Below are positions 8,308-17,336 of a DNA stretch of 41,278 nucleotides, in pieces. This stretch comes from Alphaproteobacteria bacterium. Its GTDB lineage: Bacteria; Pseudomonadota; Alphaproteobacteria; JANQMY01. Numbering within the stretch: the stretch's first letter is position 1; every line of letters starts with the position of its first letter. Under the pieces are notes generated by a model. The model was not told where the DNA came from and did no database searches. It saw only the letters and a list, made by a program, of their open reading frames with translations. Made by a program: the position numbers and the translations under genes. The DNA is taken from positions 1-41,278 of the forward strand of contig JANQMY010000236.1 in NCBI GenBank assembly GCA_028279895.1, given 5' to 3'.

Positions 8308-9164
8308 ACACGGCTTCAGCCACCCAATCGGCGGCGCGGCGGCGGCGCATCGCATTGGCGGTCGGCATGGAAGGCATGGGCAGCCTGCTGCCCATGGTCC
8401 TCAAAGCCCTCGCCGCCGAAGAGCCCGCCGACATTGAAGGCACCTTCGTGGAGGACCAAAACCTTCTCAACCTGGCGGCCCTGCCGGTCTTCAAGGAAGT
8501 GTGCCGCGTCAGCCGCGAAGCCACGTCCCGGCAGCGGGACATTTCACAGCAGCTGAAACTCCGGGCGGAAGCCACCAGGGCAGCCCTGCTGTCCGCGGCA
8601 GAAGGTGCGGGCGCGCGCTGGTCATTTCACATTGCCCAAGGAACGATTTGCGCGGAAGCGCGCCGCTCCGCGGAAGCGGCGGACTTTGTGGCGATTGCCG
8701 CCTCGCGCCGCACGGTGACCAGGTCGACCGATATGCGCCTTTACGCGGAAGAATGGATGAGCGTGCCGTTGCGCACACGGCGCAAGGTCACCCAAGAGGC
8801 GCATCTGCCGATCGCACTGTACATTCATAGCGGAGATATCCAGCAGCGCGCCCTGTCCACCGCCGCTTCCATTGCGCGGCGCTTCGGCCGCCCGCTTCTT
8901 GTCCTCACCGAACGTCCGACGGTCGACCTCAATACCGCCATCGTCAATCGCGTGCATCAAACCGTCCGCCCGCGCCTTTTGGGTATTCCCGGCACTACAC
9001 CGGCGCAATTGGCTGCCGCGGTACGTCAGGCACAAGCGGCTCTGCTGGTGGCGCCCGCCCTGGAGGCGTTCCTGGCCGACGACGCCATTCGGCACTTCCA
9101 TGAAGAATCCAACGCGCCCACCCTGCTTGTGCAGGAAGAGGCGCGCACAGTGCCAAAAGATTGA
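8304..9164 (+). CDS. Tandem universal-stress-like protein coupled to the Lon-like protease
   Basis: 286 residues with no signal peptide. Residues about 16-115 have the layout of a UspA-type fold: a first strand RIALAVG, VEDQNLLNLAALPVFKEV after strand 2, a long basic helix, WSFHIAQG, and ADFVAIAAS at the end. The second half (about 155-275) repeats the same pattern in weaker form: LPIALYIH, RPLLVLTE, ALLVAPALEAFL. A GxxGx(9)G(S/T) nucleotide signature is not clear, so ATP binding is doubtful. The start overlaps the protease stop (ATGA), implying tight co-expression. An adaptor or regulatory role for the protease is inference only; it could simply be a general stress protein. Confidence 0.55.
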   Translation: MNTASATQSAARRRRIALAVGMEGMGSLLPMVLKALAAEEPADIEGTFVEDQNLLNLAALPVFKEVCRVSREATSRQRDISQQLKLRAEATRAALLSAAEGAGARWSFHIAQGTICAEARRSAEAADFVAIAASRRTVTRSTDMRLYAEEWMSVPLRTRRKVTQEAHLPIALYIHSGDIQQRALSTAASIARRFGRPLLVLTERPTVDLNTAIVNRVHQTVRPRLLGIPGTTPAQLAAAVRQAQAALLVAPALEAFLADDAIRHFHEESNAPTLLVQEEARTVPKD

Positions 9165-9202
9165 TCGAGTTTTAAGAAAACTGGTCCCACAATTCTTTTT
9201 GC

Positions 9203-9229
9203 AACGGAGGGCTTCCGTTACCCTCCGTT
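9203..9229 (+). terminator. Possible terminator after the protease/USP pair
   Basis: AACGGAGGG (9203-9211) and CCCTCCGTT (9221-9229) form a perfect 9-bp stem with a 9-nt loop, about 40 nt after the stop of the USP-like gene. The bases after it (TAACTTCTTC) are only moderately T-rich, so termination may be weak or Rho-assisted. Confidence 0.45.
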
Positions 9230-9343
9230 TAACTTCTTCACCTACAACAGACGTTAAGTGAACCCTTATTGGGCGGCGGAATCGTTAATCGATGCTTCCG
9301 TGGCCGTTGCGGAAATGCATCCAGCGTGCGGTGAAGGTGAGTT

Positions 9344-9853
9344 ATGTTTGCAAAAAATCGGCCTGCGGAAGAGTCAACGACTGAAAAGTCCATCAGATCG
9401 GCCAAAGCGCCGGCGGTAGATCTGCCGTCACCCAAATCGAAGGGCGGCACGCCAGCCTTGTTGTCGAAAGATGTGGTCATCGAAGGCGACATGACCACAA
9501 CCGGCGATATTCAGATCGATGGCCATATGACGGGCAACCTCAAGGCCGGATCGGTCACGGTCGGACGCGAAGCCCTTCTAGAAGGCGATGTGGAAGCAGA
9601 ATCCATCGTGATTCACGGCCGGTTGATCGGCAACATCAAGGCGCGCGATGTTCGCATTCGCCATACGGCCCATGTGGAAGGAAATATTACGCAAGAAGCG
9701 CTGGTAATCGAGCCCGGTGCGTTTTTTGACGGCACCTGCCGCCAATCATCGGATCCGCTCAACGAATATGTCGCTTCCAACAAGCCGCTTGAAACGGCTC
9801 AACTCGCCAGCGGATTGGCGGCCGTCGGCAGCGCGCCCGCGTTCGCCAAGTAG
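9344..9853 (+). CDS. Bactofilin (polymer-forming cytoskeletal protein)
   Basis: 169 residues. A disordered, charged N-terminus (about 1-45) precedes a central right-handed beta-helix of short repeats (about 47-140). These repeats read as alternating V, I and G positions, for example VIEGDMTTTGDIQIDGHM, GSVTVGREALLEGDVEAES and VIHGRLIGNIKARDVRI. A short Ala-rich tail follows. This is the classic bactofilin architecture. Such proteins polymerise without nucleotide and organise cell shape, stalks or wall enzymes at the inner membrane. The ATG follows AAGGTGAG. It appears to be transcribed on its own, with a hairpin upstream and a gap of about 110 nt downstream. Confidence 0.9.
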   Translation: MFAKNRPAEESTTEKSIRSAKAPAVDLPSPKSKGGTPALLSKDVVIEGDMTTTGDIQIDGHMTGNLKAGSVTVGREALLEGDVEAESIVIHGRLIGNIKARDVRIRHTAHVEGNITQEALVIEPGAFFDGTCRQSSDPLNEYVASNKPLETAQLASGLAAVGSAPAFAK

Positions 9854-9965
9854 CAAACAGGCCCGACATATAGGCGCACTTTGAGCCTCTAGCGCGCGCC
9901 CCCCATTTTCGTGATATGGTTAACCATTGGTTAGCCGGACGTGCGGCGTTATCACGGGGGGGCTT

Positions 9966-10889
9966 ATGGATTCTGTCAAACCAATCAGGCTATTGGCGTG
10001 GGCACTAGCCATCGCCTTGCTTGCCGTACCACTTTCAACTTTGGGCCCCCAGACGGCCAAAGCCGATTATTCCGCTGGGCGGTCTGAATTCGACGGCGGC
10101 TTCATGCGCCGTGCCGAAGAGCTATGGCGTGTCTGCGCTTGGCGCGAAAACGACATCTTTTGCCAAGTCGAATTGGGCAACCAATATCTCGGCGGCAAAG
10201 CCTTCGCTAAAGACGAAGTGGAAGCCTATGTCTGGTACTATCTGGCGCTGATCAATCCATCCCGGCACGGAATATCTCTCCTGACCGCCTATGAGACCTT
10301 TCAGTACAAGGCCGACGCCCGGGCGGAGCTTTTGGAATTACAGAAAATCATCACCACTGAAGAATGGACCTTGGCCGAAGAACGGCTGAACTACATTCTC
10401 AGTACGCGCGGCGCCATGGGGATGGTGCAACTGGGCGAGATTTACGACGAACAGCGCGGTGGCGAAAACGAGATCACCACGCCGGTGCGTACGCAGCTCG
10501 ACAAGGAAAGTCTCGCCGCCTCAAGTGCCGTGGTCAACACCATTCGCCGCGGATTTCAATCGGGCGGCGCCTGGCGGCTCTTCCGCAGTCAGCTCGGCGG
10601 CTCGGGACGCAGCATCGCAGATTCCAACAGCGGGTCCGAAAACACGGTGTTTATCCGGCGGACCAATCTTCAAGCCATGAAGTATTACTTACTGGCCGCG
10701 CGCTTCAAAAATCCGGCCGGCATTTGGCATGCCCAGAACATTCGCGAACAACTGAAAGACGAAACCGCACTCATCGACCGTGCGGAACAGTTGGCGGAGG
10801 AATGGCGTTTGCCCGCCACCTATCCCGGCCCGCAATTCGATGCCTCTGACCCCGTGATCCGTCAATGGTACCGGTCGAACCGCCGATAG
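9966..10889 (+). CDS. Exported Sel1-like repeat protein
   Basis: 307 residues from the ATG preceded by GGGGGG; an in-frame ATG at 9927 lacks a ribosome site and would bury the signal peptide. The N-terminus is a signal sequence (LLAWALAIALLAVPLSTL, then A-K-A near residue 35). The mature part has helical-pair motifs of the Sel1/TPR kind: VELGNQYLGGKAFAKDEVEAYVWYYLAL, MVQLGEIYDEQRGG, and NLQAMKYYLLAARFKNP. Such repeats are protein-interaction scaffolds in the envelope. I see no enzyme motif. The function is unknown. Confidence 0.65.
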   Translation: MDSVKPIRLLAWALAIALLAVPLSTLGPQTAKADYSAGRSEFDGGFMRRAEELWRVCAWRENDIFCQVELGNQYLGGKAFAKDEVEAYVWYYLALINPSRHGISLLTAYETFQYKADARAELLELQKIITTEEWTLAEERLNYILSTRGAMGMVQLGEIYDEQRGGENEITTPVRTQLDKESLAASSAVVNTIRRGFQSGGAWRLFRSQLGGSGRSIADSNSGSENTVFIRRTNLQAMKYYLLAARFKNPAGIWHAQNIREQLKDETALIDRAEQLAEEWRLPATYPGPQFDASDPVIRQWYRSNRR

Positions 10890-10981
10890 CGCGGCACATC
10901 AATTAGAGCGGAAACAAAAAGACGCGCACGACGACGCCGCAGGCGACGTTGTGCCGTTCAAAAAACACCCAGGAGGAAACC

Positions 10982-11935
10982 ATGAAGAACGCGATCGGCG
11001 CCGCAGCACTGGCGCTTTGCCTCGCAACACCGGTAACCGCCCACGAGAATGTGCTGACGCTCGACCAGTTCGTCCAGATGTTCGGCTGGGATTTCGACAC
11101 CGCCGAGATCAAAACCGAAAAAGTCGCCGATGGTCTTCACGTATTATTCGGCCTGGGCGGCAACATCGCCGTATCCAGCGGCGAAAACGGCGTGATGCTC
11201 GTCGACAACCAGTTTCCGCAACTCATGCCGAAAATCAAAGCGGCGCTCAGGGACATCGGCAGTGACAAGGTCGACTTTACCATCAACACCCATTGGCATT
11301 TCGATCACGCCGACGGCAACATGACGTTAGGTCAAGAAGGCACTTGGATCGTTTCCCACGCGGCGTCCCGCGAAAAAATGCTGACGGACAATTTGATCAA
11401 TTTCGGCGGCTTGGCGTTTGAACAAAAGGCTTATCCAGAGCATGCCCGGTCTGTGATCACCTACGACACCACAATGCAATTCCATTTCAACGGGGAACGT
11501 ATCGATTTGCTCCATGTAGGTCCCGCGCATACCAATGGCGATACAGCCGTTATCTTCCGTGGACAGAATGCCGTGCATTTGGGTGACGTATTCAACAATA
11601 CGGGCTATCCGTTTATCGACGCGGACAATGGCGGCGACCTGGACGGCATGATCGCGTTCTGCCAGGCCGTGCATGACACGATTGATGACGACACCATCGT
11701 CATCCCAGGTCATGGCCCCGTTACCGACCGCGCCAAACTCAAACGCTATATCGAAATCCTATCGGCGACACGCGACCGCATCGCCGCCCTCATCGTGGAA
11801 GGTAAAAGCCTTGAAGACATTGTCGCCACGAAGCCGACCGCGGAATTCGACTTTGAAATGAAAGCCGCACCGCAAAACGTCCAGACTTATGTCGACCGGG
11901 CCTATGCGAGCCTTAGAAGGGACAACGCCCCCTAA
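10982..11935 (+). CDS. Periplasmic metallo-beta-lactamase-fold hydrolase
   Basis: 317 residues from the ATG that follows AGGAGG (10971-10976). Earlier in-frame codons have no such site, and this start opens directly into a signal peptide (MKNAIGAAALALCLATPVTA, cleaved near residue 20). The metal-binding motif is H104-x-H106-x-D108-H109 in NTHWHFDHADG. Further ligand motifs are LHVGPAHTNGD, HLGDVFNN and VIPGHGPVT. The fold is that of MBL hydrolases with a dinuclear zinc site. Close relatives include exported proteins of unknown substrate, and a true beta-lactamase cannot be excluded from motifs alone. The gene is convergent with the SDR downstream, with a gap of only 13 nt. Confidence 0.82.
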   Translation: MKNAIGAAALALCLATPVTAHENVLTLDQFVQMFGWDFDTAEIKTEKVADGLHVLFGLGGNIAVSSGENGVMLVDNQFPQLMPKIKAALRDIGSDKVDFTINTHWHFDHADGNMTLGQEGTWIVSHAASREKMLTDNLINFGGLAFEQKAYPEHARSVITYDTTMQFHFNGERIDLLHVGPAHTNGDTAVIFRGQNAVHLGDVFNNTGYPFIDADNGGDLDGMIAFCQAVHDTIDDDTIVIPGHGPVTDRAKLKRYIEILSATRDRIAALIVEGKSLEDIVATKPTAEFDFEMKAAPQNVQTYVDRAYASLRRDNAP

Positions 11936-11948
11936 GACGAGGCGCGGC

Positions 11949-12719
11949 TTAGAAAGCGACGCGCCGGGTGAAACCGCCATCCACCACTAGGTTCTGACCG
12001 GTCACCCAGGAAGCCGCGGGGCTGGCCAAAAACGCCACCACCCGCGATACTTCTTCCGGATTACCGAAGCGGTTGGACGGATGATAATCGCGGTTGGACA
12101 CATAGTAGTCCGGCATGTTCTCCTTGATCCAATCCCAAGACCCGCCTTCCAAAAAAATCGGGCCGGGCGACACACAGTTCGCCCGGATACCGTCGGGCAT
12201 GTACTCCTGCGACAGTTGGGAGACGTAATTGACCAGGGCGGCCTTGATCGCGCCATAGCTCAATCCGCCACCGGGAAAGCCGTGATACTCCACTGCGGTG
12301 ATCGTGGCCATTTGCACGAATGACCCATCGGGTGCACTTTTCAGGCCGTCTAGACAACTGTCGAACAGGGCCACAGCGGATAGAAGGTCGACCTTGTAGT
12401 TTTGATCCCATCCTTCCAATGACCGGGGAATGCCCCCCAATGCACTGGCATTGGACACCGCCACATCGACGCCGCCCAATTCATCTTGCGCCCATTTGGA
12501 CCAATCCGAGACCGCTTGCGGGTCGCCGGCATCCACAGGTTTGCCGATGATCTTGCCTTTTGCGCCCAACTCCTCAAGCGTTGCCTTCAAGCTTTTTTCG
12601 CCGCGGGCGCAAATGGCCACCGACGCGCCTTCTTCCAGGAAAGTTTGCGCGCAAGCCTTTCCCAAGCCGCGCGAAGCGGCGGTGATCAGCACGCGCTTGC
12701 CTGCCAACTGCAGATCCAT
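11949..12719 (-). CDS. SDR-family oxidoreductase (atypical active site)
   Basis: 256 residues, Rossmann fold. The cofactor motif is degenerate: ITAASRGLG replaces TGxxxGxG, so the first Gly is Ala. The structural NNAG motif is SNASA. The catalytic Tyr155 and Lys159 are present in SYGAIKAA. The usual Ser about 13 residues before the Tyr is not there; Thr139 or Thr141 sit nearby. The end [12 protein letters not shown] is typical of the family. It probably still binds NAD(P)H, and the substrate is unknown. A strong GGGAGGG precedes the ATG. It lies alone on the minus strand, downstream of the two kinases (123-nt gap after the PAS kinase would place it behind them in transcription). Confidence 0.8.
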   Translation of the reverse strand: MDLQLAGKRVLITAASRGLGKACAQTFLEEGASVAICARGEKSLKATLEELGAKGKIIGKPVDAGDPQAVSDWSKWAQDELGGVDVAVSNASALGGIPRSLEGWDQNYKVDLLSAVALFDSCLDGLKSAPDGSFVQMATITAVEYHGFPGGGLSYGAIKAALVNYVSQLSQEYMPDGIRANCVSPGPIFLEGGSWDWIKENMPDYYVSNRDYHPSNRFGNPEEVSRVVAFLASPAASWVTGQNLVVDGGFTRRVAF

Positions 12720-12842
12720 GATTTACCCTCCCGTTTGGAATTGTTTCGCAACTGAAGGTTTAAACCTACTGAGGCGCGGCCGTCGCGTAAAGCCGGGATC
12801 TTGATCAAAAAGGCCAATCGGACTCTGTTGGGTGATTGCACG

Positions 12843-15515
12843 CTAAGCGACATGCCTGTCGGACGTGTCGGTTTGTGGCGAGGCGCCCATTAGAAAACGC
12901 GGAACGCAAAGCGTGAACACGCTGCCAAGGCCAGGCGTGCTGACGACGGATACGTCGCCGTCCATCAGCCGCGCAAGACTTTGGGTAATGGACAGTCCAA
13001 GGCCCGTTCCTTCGAATTGCCGCCCCAGCGTTTCATCCGCCTGGGTGAAGGGCTGAAAAAGCTTGTCTCGAAACTTTGGATCTATGCCTATCCCGGTATC
13101 TGAAACCCGGAAGGCAACCATCTCTGGTCCGTCGGACGGGCCTTTGCCGATAGAGAGTTCGATGTGACCATCCGTGGTGAATTTGCAGGCGTTTCCCAAG
13201 AGATTGATCAAGCATTGGCGAATTTTCATACGATCGCCGGTCATAGAGCCGTCCGTTTGTCCCAAGACCTCCAGGCGATTGCCGTTTTGGGCCGCAAGCG
13301 GTTCGAACATTACGATAAGATCTTGAACAAGCGCCTGGACGCTGAACTCTTCAACGCTCAGGGTGATTTGATGTGCATCTGCCTTTGCCTGATCGAGGAT
13401 TGAGTTGATCAGCCCCAAGAGTTGGCGCGCCGACTCCGAAATGTAGCGGGCGTCGTTAGAGATGCCGGAAAGCGCTTCTCGCGCCCCTGTGAGGTCTGTC
13501 ACGGCCCGCGCGGCCGTTCCGTCGTCCACGATCAGATCCGCATAGCCGATTATGGCGTTAAGCGGAGTGCGCAGCTCGTGGCTCATGCTCGCAAGAAAAC
13601 GCGATTTCGCTTCGTTAGCTTTTTCAGCTTCCTCTTTCGCCCGCGTGAGCTTGGCTTCAGTGGTCTTCCTTTCTGTGATGTTCACGATCGACCCAATAAT
13701 CGTGATCATGTGCCCCTGAGTGTCACGCAACGCAATCGAACGATCGTGAAGCCAGATATACGCACCGCTCTTCGTCCGCACACGATATTCTTGGACCATG
13801 ATGCGCCGGTTGCTTCTGGCATAGTCTGCAAGAACCTCGAAATAGGGAGACACATCTTCCGGGTGAATCAGCGACAGCCAATCGTCCCACGAAATCGTGT
13901 CATTCGACCAATCGATGCCAAGTTTTTCGAGTCCATCTTTCGGCATACCGGCCCGGCGGCTGGCCACGTCCCAAGACCACAAAATACCGTCGGTCGCTTC
14001 GACGGCCAGTTCAAACTCGCTGCGGCTGCTTACGAGCGCTTCCTCAGCTAGACGGCGGTCATTGACATCGACGACGGCCCCGACGACTCGCAAAACCCTT
14101 CCCGTTTTATCGCGCACCCCAATGCCACGATCATGCACCCAATGATAATCGCCATTCAGACTTCGCATGCGGTACTCGCACTCATAAAGCGGTGTTTTGC
14201 CCCGCAAATGATCCTTAAAGGCGACCATGTAGCGTTCACGATCATCCGGATGCACACGCTCCCGAAAGGAGTCCCCAGAGCCATCGGCGTGAAACTCTTC
14301 CAATTCGCTGTGTAGGAGGCGGCCTGGTTTGGTTTCGAGCGTATGCGTTGCCGCGTCCCATTCCCAGGCGAGTCCGTGCATGGCATCGATCGCAAGGGCA
14401 TTGTCTTCTTCGCTCTTTCGCAGGGCGAATTCTGCACGCTTTGCGTCCGTGATGTCGGTTATCGATCCCGCAATTCGAACCATCTCGCCCTTACCGTCCC
14501 GTGAACCGGTGGCGAGGGTGCGGTACCAATGATAGGTCCCATCCTCGTGGCGCATGCGGTACTCGTTGCACAGACGTTCGCTTTTGCCGACAAAGAAATC
14601 AACCAGGGTCTGTGATTGACGCGGCCTGTCCTCCGGATGCACCAGCGCCGCCCATTCTTCAAGATTGAACGTCCGCTGTAGATCTCGATCATCCGGGTGA
14701 TTATTCAGCCCGTTGGGCACAGTCACCAGATTGGTGTCTGCTGACCAGGACCAGTGGACAGAGTCCGTAGCCTCTATAGCCATGGCGTAATTTTCGCGGC
14801 TGCGCTCTAGGTCACGTTCGATCGTTTTGTATTTTGTGATGTTGGCTGCGACAAAGACACGGTTTCCGTCCGGCGTGCGCGTTTCGCTGATCCTTAGCCA
14901 CACTTCCCCGGGGATTCGAACATCAAAGTAGAGTTCGCCCGTTTCATACCCTTCTGTATGCCATGCGCGCCAAGCCTCGGCATCCGACCGAAACCGGCCC
15001 GCACATTCACTCAGCCAGGCATCTGGAACGTTACGCATGAGGTCGGGCAGGACACCGGTCAATTCCGCCTCCGCCAACAGCCAGGACAACAAATCATCGA
15101 AAAACAGTTCGCGCCTCACTTCTGTGCCCATACCTTCGAGTATCCGCCGAAATTTATTGTTGCTGCGGATCAACCGACCTTCTGGATCGAACAACGCGAA
15201 AGCGTCGGAGAAACAATCAATTGCTTCCGTAATCTGCTGCTCGGTCTCCGCCAGCGCGTGGCTCGAAGCGCGAGAGTCTCGTTTCAGCATCACATAGACG
15301 GCAGCGATCGGAAGGCTCATCACCCCGATAACCGAGAGGATCAAAGCCTTGACAGCCAGAGAACTCACCCCGATCAAGACGTAAAAGTAGAAAAACGCCA
15401 GCGCGTTGGCGCAAATCACTAAATAAGCGCCGGCAAGCTCCATATGCCCGCTTCGCCACCAGGACGGCATTGCCTGCATCGATCGAGGGGGCCCATTTTC
15501 GCCGCGTATGATCAT
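12843..15515 (-). CDS. Membrane-anchored multi-PAS sensor histidine kinase
   Basis: 890 residues from the ATG that follows AAGGT; a GTG 45 nt upstream (15560) is in frame but has no ribosome site. Two hydrophobic helices lie near residues 25-75 (ELAGAYLVICANALAFFYFY, then ALILSVIGVMSLPIAAVYV). About four PAS/PAC units follow, with PAC-like ends such as AGSITDITDAKRAE, VGAVVDVNDRRLAEE and IGSIVNITERKTTE. The HisKA H-box has His646 (SMSHELRTPLNAI). The HATPase has N (NLLGNACKF), G1 (DTGIGI) and G2 (GTGLGLSI) boxes. There is no receiver domain. It starts about 48 nt after the REC-kinase stop, so the two are probably co-transcribed and may exchange phosphoryl groups. The stimulus is unknown. Confidence 0.88.
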   Translation of the reverse strand: MIIRGENGPPRSMQAMPSWWRSGHMELAGAYLVICANALAFFYFYVLIGVSSLAVKALILSVIGVMSLPIAAVYVMLKRDSRASSHALAETEQQITEAIDCFSDAFALFDPEGRLIRSNNKFRRILEGMGTEVRRELFFDDLLSWLLAEAELTGVLPDLMRNVPDAWLSECAGRFRSDAEAWRAWHTEGYETGELYFDVRIPGEVWLRISETRTPDGNRVFVAANITKYKTIERDLERSRENYAMAIEATDSVHWSWSADTNLVTVPNGLNNHPDDRDLQRTFNLEEWAALVHPEDRPRQSQTLVDFFVGKSERLCNEYRMRHEDGTYHWYRTLATGSRDGKGEMVRIAGSITDITDAKRAEFALRKSEEDNALAIDAMHGLAWEWDAATHTLETKPGRLLHSELEEFHADGSGDSFRERVHPDDRERYMVAFKDHLRGKTPLYECEYRMRSLNGDYHWVHDRGIGVRDKTGRVLRVVGAVVDVNDRRLAEEALVSSRSEFELAVEATDGILWSWDVASRRAGMPKDGLEKLGIDWSNDTISWDDWLSLIHPEDVSPYFEVLADYARSNRRIMVQEYRVRTKSGAYIWLHDRSIALRDTQGHMITIIGSIVNITERKTTEAKLTRAKEEAEKANEAKSRFLASMSHELRTPLNAIIGYADLIVDDGTAARAVTDLTGAREALSGISNDARYISESARQLLGLINSILDQAKADAHQITLSVEEFSVQALVQDLIVMFEPLAAQNGNRLEVLGQTDGSMTGDRMKIRQCLINLLGNACKFTTDGHIELSIGKGPSDGPEMVAFRVSDTGIGIDPKFRDKLFQPFTQADETLGRQFEGTGLGLSITQSLARLMDGDVSVVSTPGLGSVFTLCVPRFLMGASPQTDTSDRHVA

Positions 15516-15563
15516 GCGCGCACCTTGTGGGGTGCGAATTGAGCGTCGTGTCTGACGCACCGA

Positions 15564-16835
15564 TCACGCGGCATTGAGAGTGTGTGTCCGTAGGCGATCC
15601 ATAGGCAGGCAGAGGCTTACCGTCGTCCCCGCGTCCGGTTTGCTATGAACCCGCAGAGCACCGCCATGGCGTTCCACCAACATCTTGGCAATGGGTAGCC
15701 CTAGTCCCGCGCCTTCATATTTGCGATCAAGGCCTGTATCCGCCTGTTGGAAGGGCTCTAGGACACGTTCGAGCTTGTCCTCAGAAATGCCGACACCCAT
15801 GTCTCGGACGACAATATCAAAGGTTCCGGCGTCCGATATCTCCGCATCGATCGTCACGGTCATACCCGATTCCGAGAATTTCACCGCGTTCGAAATCAAA
15901 TGCACGATGGCACGCCGCAATTGACACGCATCGCCGGAGAGCTTTGCAGACGCCTGAAAACGACGCTCTAGTTGAATGCCGTTAGCCTCTGCGATCGGCA
16001 CAACAACTTCGCAGCAGTCGTCGAGCAGTGTTGCGACATCAACATCCCGCTCATTCAGCGGGGTCGGGCCTTCTTCCACATTTGCAAGTTCGAGAATATC
16101 ATTGATCATCCCCAGTAACTGATGACCGCTTTGCACAATGTCACGAATACACCCTTGGTATTTCACGGGGTCATGCGGCGCTGCCAGGATCAACTCGCCG
16201 TAGCCGATGATGCCGTTCAGCGGCGTGCGCAGTTCGTGGCTCATCTGGGAAAGGAAGTTCGACTTTGTCCGACTGGCAGCTTCTGCCCTCATAGTTTGCT
16301 CGCGCAGGGCCTGCTCAACCGCCTTGCGCTGGGCGATTTCCTCGAACATCAGCTCGTTTTGCAGGCGGATCGCTTCGGTGCGTTGTTCAACCTTCTGCTC
16401 GAGCGAATGATTGAGCGCTTTCAGTGCGGCCTTGGCGGCCTTGCGTTCAAGATGAGCTCGCATGCGCGCTTTGAGGACGGCAAAGTCGAACGGTTTGACA
16501 ACGTAATCATTTGCCCCTTGTTCAAGCGCCGAAACCACGGTTTCGGTATCGTCGCGTGCCGTCACCATCAGCACCGGAAGCTCCGCCGGCGAGAATTCTT
16601 GGCGGATAAAATGCAGCGTTTCGAGACCATCCACATTGGCCATCATGATATCCAGCAATACAAGATCAAACGTCTGTGACTGGATCAGTTCTATTGCCCT
16701 GGAACCCGATTCTGCGAGCGTCGCGTCACAGCCAAACGTAACGAGCCGTCGCTTTAGCAGCTCTCTATTGTGCTCCACATCGTCCACGACGAGGACTCGC
16801 GGAGGACCTCCGAAGAGTTCTCTCATTGCATGCAT
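15564..16835 (-). CDS. Response regulator-histidine kinase fusion (REC-HK)
   Basis: 423 residues from the ATG after CAGGGGG; upstream in-frame codons lack a site. The N-terminal receiver domain has VLVVDD, the phospho-acceptor Asp62 (LVLLDIMM), a VTAR motif and the conserved KPFD. A coiled coil (about 125-185) links it to a HisKA domain with His200 (SQMSHELRTPLNGI) and a HATPase (NAVKFSES, DMGVGI, GAGLGLPI). It has no membrane segment, so it is a cytoplasmic kinase gated by its own receiver. It is the first gene of the pair with the PAS kinase. Proteins of this shape act as intermediates in phosphorelays. The partner kinase and final output are not identifiable here. Confidence 0.88.
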   Translation of the reverse strand: MHAMRELFGGPPRVLVVDDVEHNRELLKRRLVTFGCDATLAESGSRAIELIQSQTFDLVLLDIMMANVDGLETLHFIRQEFSPAELPVLMVTARDDTETVVSALEQGANDYVVKPFDFAVLKARMRAHLERKAAKAALKALNHSLEQKVEQRTEAIRLQNELMFEEIAQRKAVEQALREQTMRAEAASRTKSNFLSQMSHELRTPLNGIIGYGELILAAPHDPVKYQGCIRDIVQSGHQLLGMINDILELANVEEGPTPLNERDVDVATLLDDCCEVVVPIAEANGIQLERRFQASAKLSGDACQLRRAIVHLISNAVKFSESGMTVTIDAEISDAGTFDIVVRDMGVGISEDKLERVLEPFQQADTGLDRKYEGAGLGLPIAKMLVERHGGALRVHSKPDAGTTVSLCLPMDRLRTHTLNAA

Positions 16836-17336
16836 GTTGATGCCCCCTGATACACAGTGTGAACTGGTTCTCAGCGTAGGTCTCAATCGTTAAAGCCCGC
16901 TTAGACGATAACGTTGGCGGCTGATTTATTGCTTTCAATCTGCAGCATGGAGACAAGGTTTAACCTAGGTTATTTACGCCCGATAAAGGCAGGCCAACCC
17001 ATGCGGGCACCTGTCAATGACACAGGTGATGGTGAGACAAATGCGACCCACCACCGCAATTCATCAGCAGCCGGCCAACAAGAGGCGCCTTCCACTCATA
17101 TTATTCTGTATACCAATCATAAATCGCGCGGAATCCAATATCTGATGCGTGCCTCCATGCCGGCGGTTGCCCTATGCTCCGTCGCGGTTGAAGGTTATCG
17201 GATTTGCACTTGTTCATTGGAAGAAAATACACTCACAGTCACATCGGCTGTTGCTTACTCCGCTTGCCCAAATTTCTGGCTCGGCCGGTAGGCTTGTGTT
17301 ATCGTCGCCGCCCCGAACAACCAAAGGTTAAAGCCC
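16836..17336. other. 501-nt divergent intergenic region, no convincing gene
   Basis: This separates the REC-kinase (minus) from the acyl-CoA dehydrogenase (plus). It holds a perfect 12-bp palindrome TAACCTAGGTTA (16961-16972) and a dyad CACCTGT-caatgac-ACAGGTG (17008-17028); either could be an operator. The plus-strand open frame through 16914-17291 lacks a ribosome site and has unlike-protein composition, so I do not call it. Promoters for both flanking genes must lie here but I cannot place them. Confidence 0.5.

Noticed and set aside
16914..17291. 125-codon open frame in the kinase/acyl-CoA dehydrogenase intergenic region
   Set aside because: No ribosome site, no recognisable domain, and base composition unlike the neighbouring genes; it also covers the likely promoter dyads.
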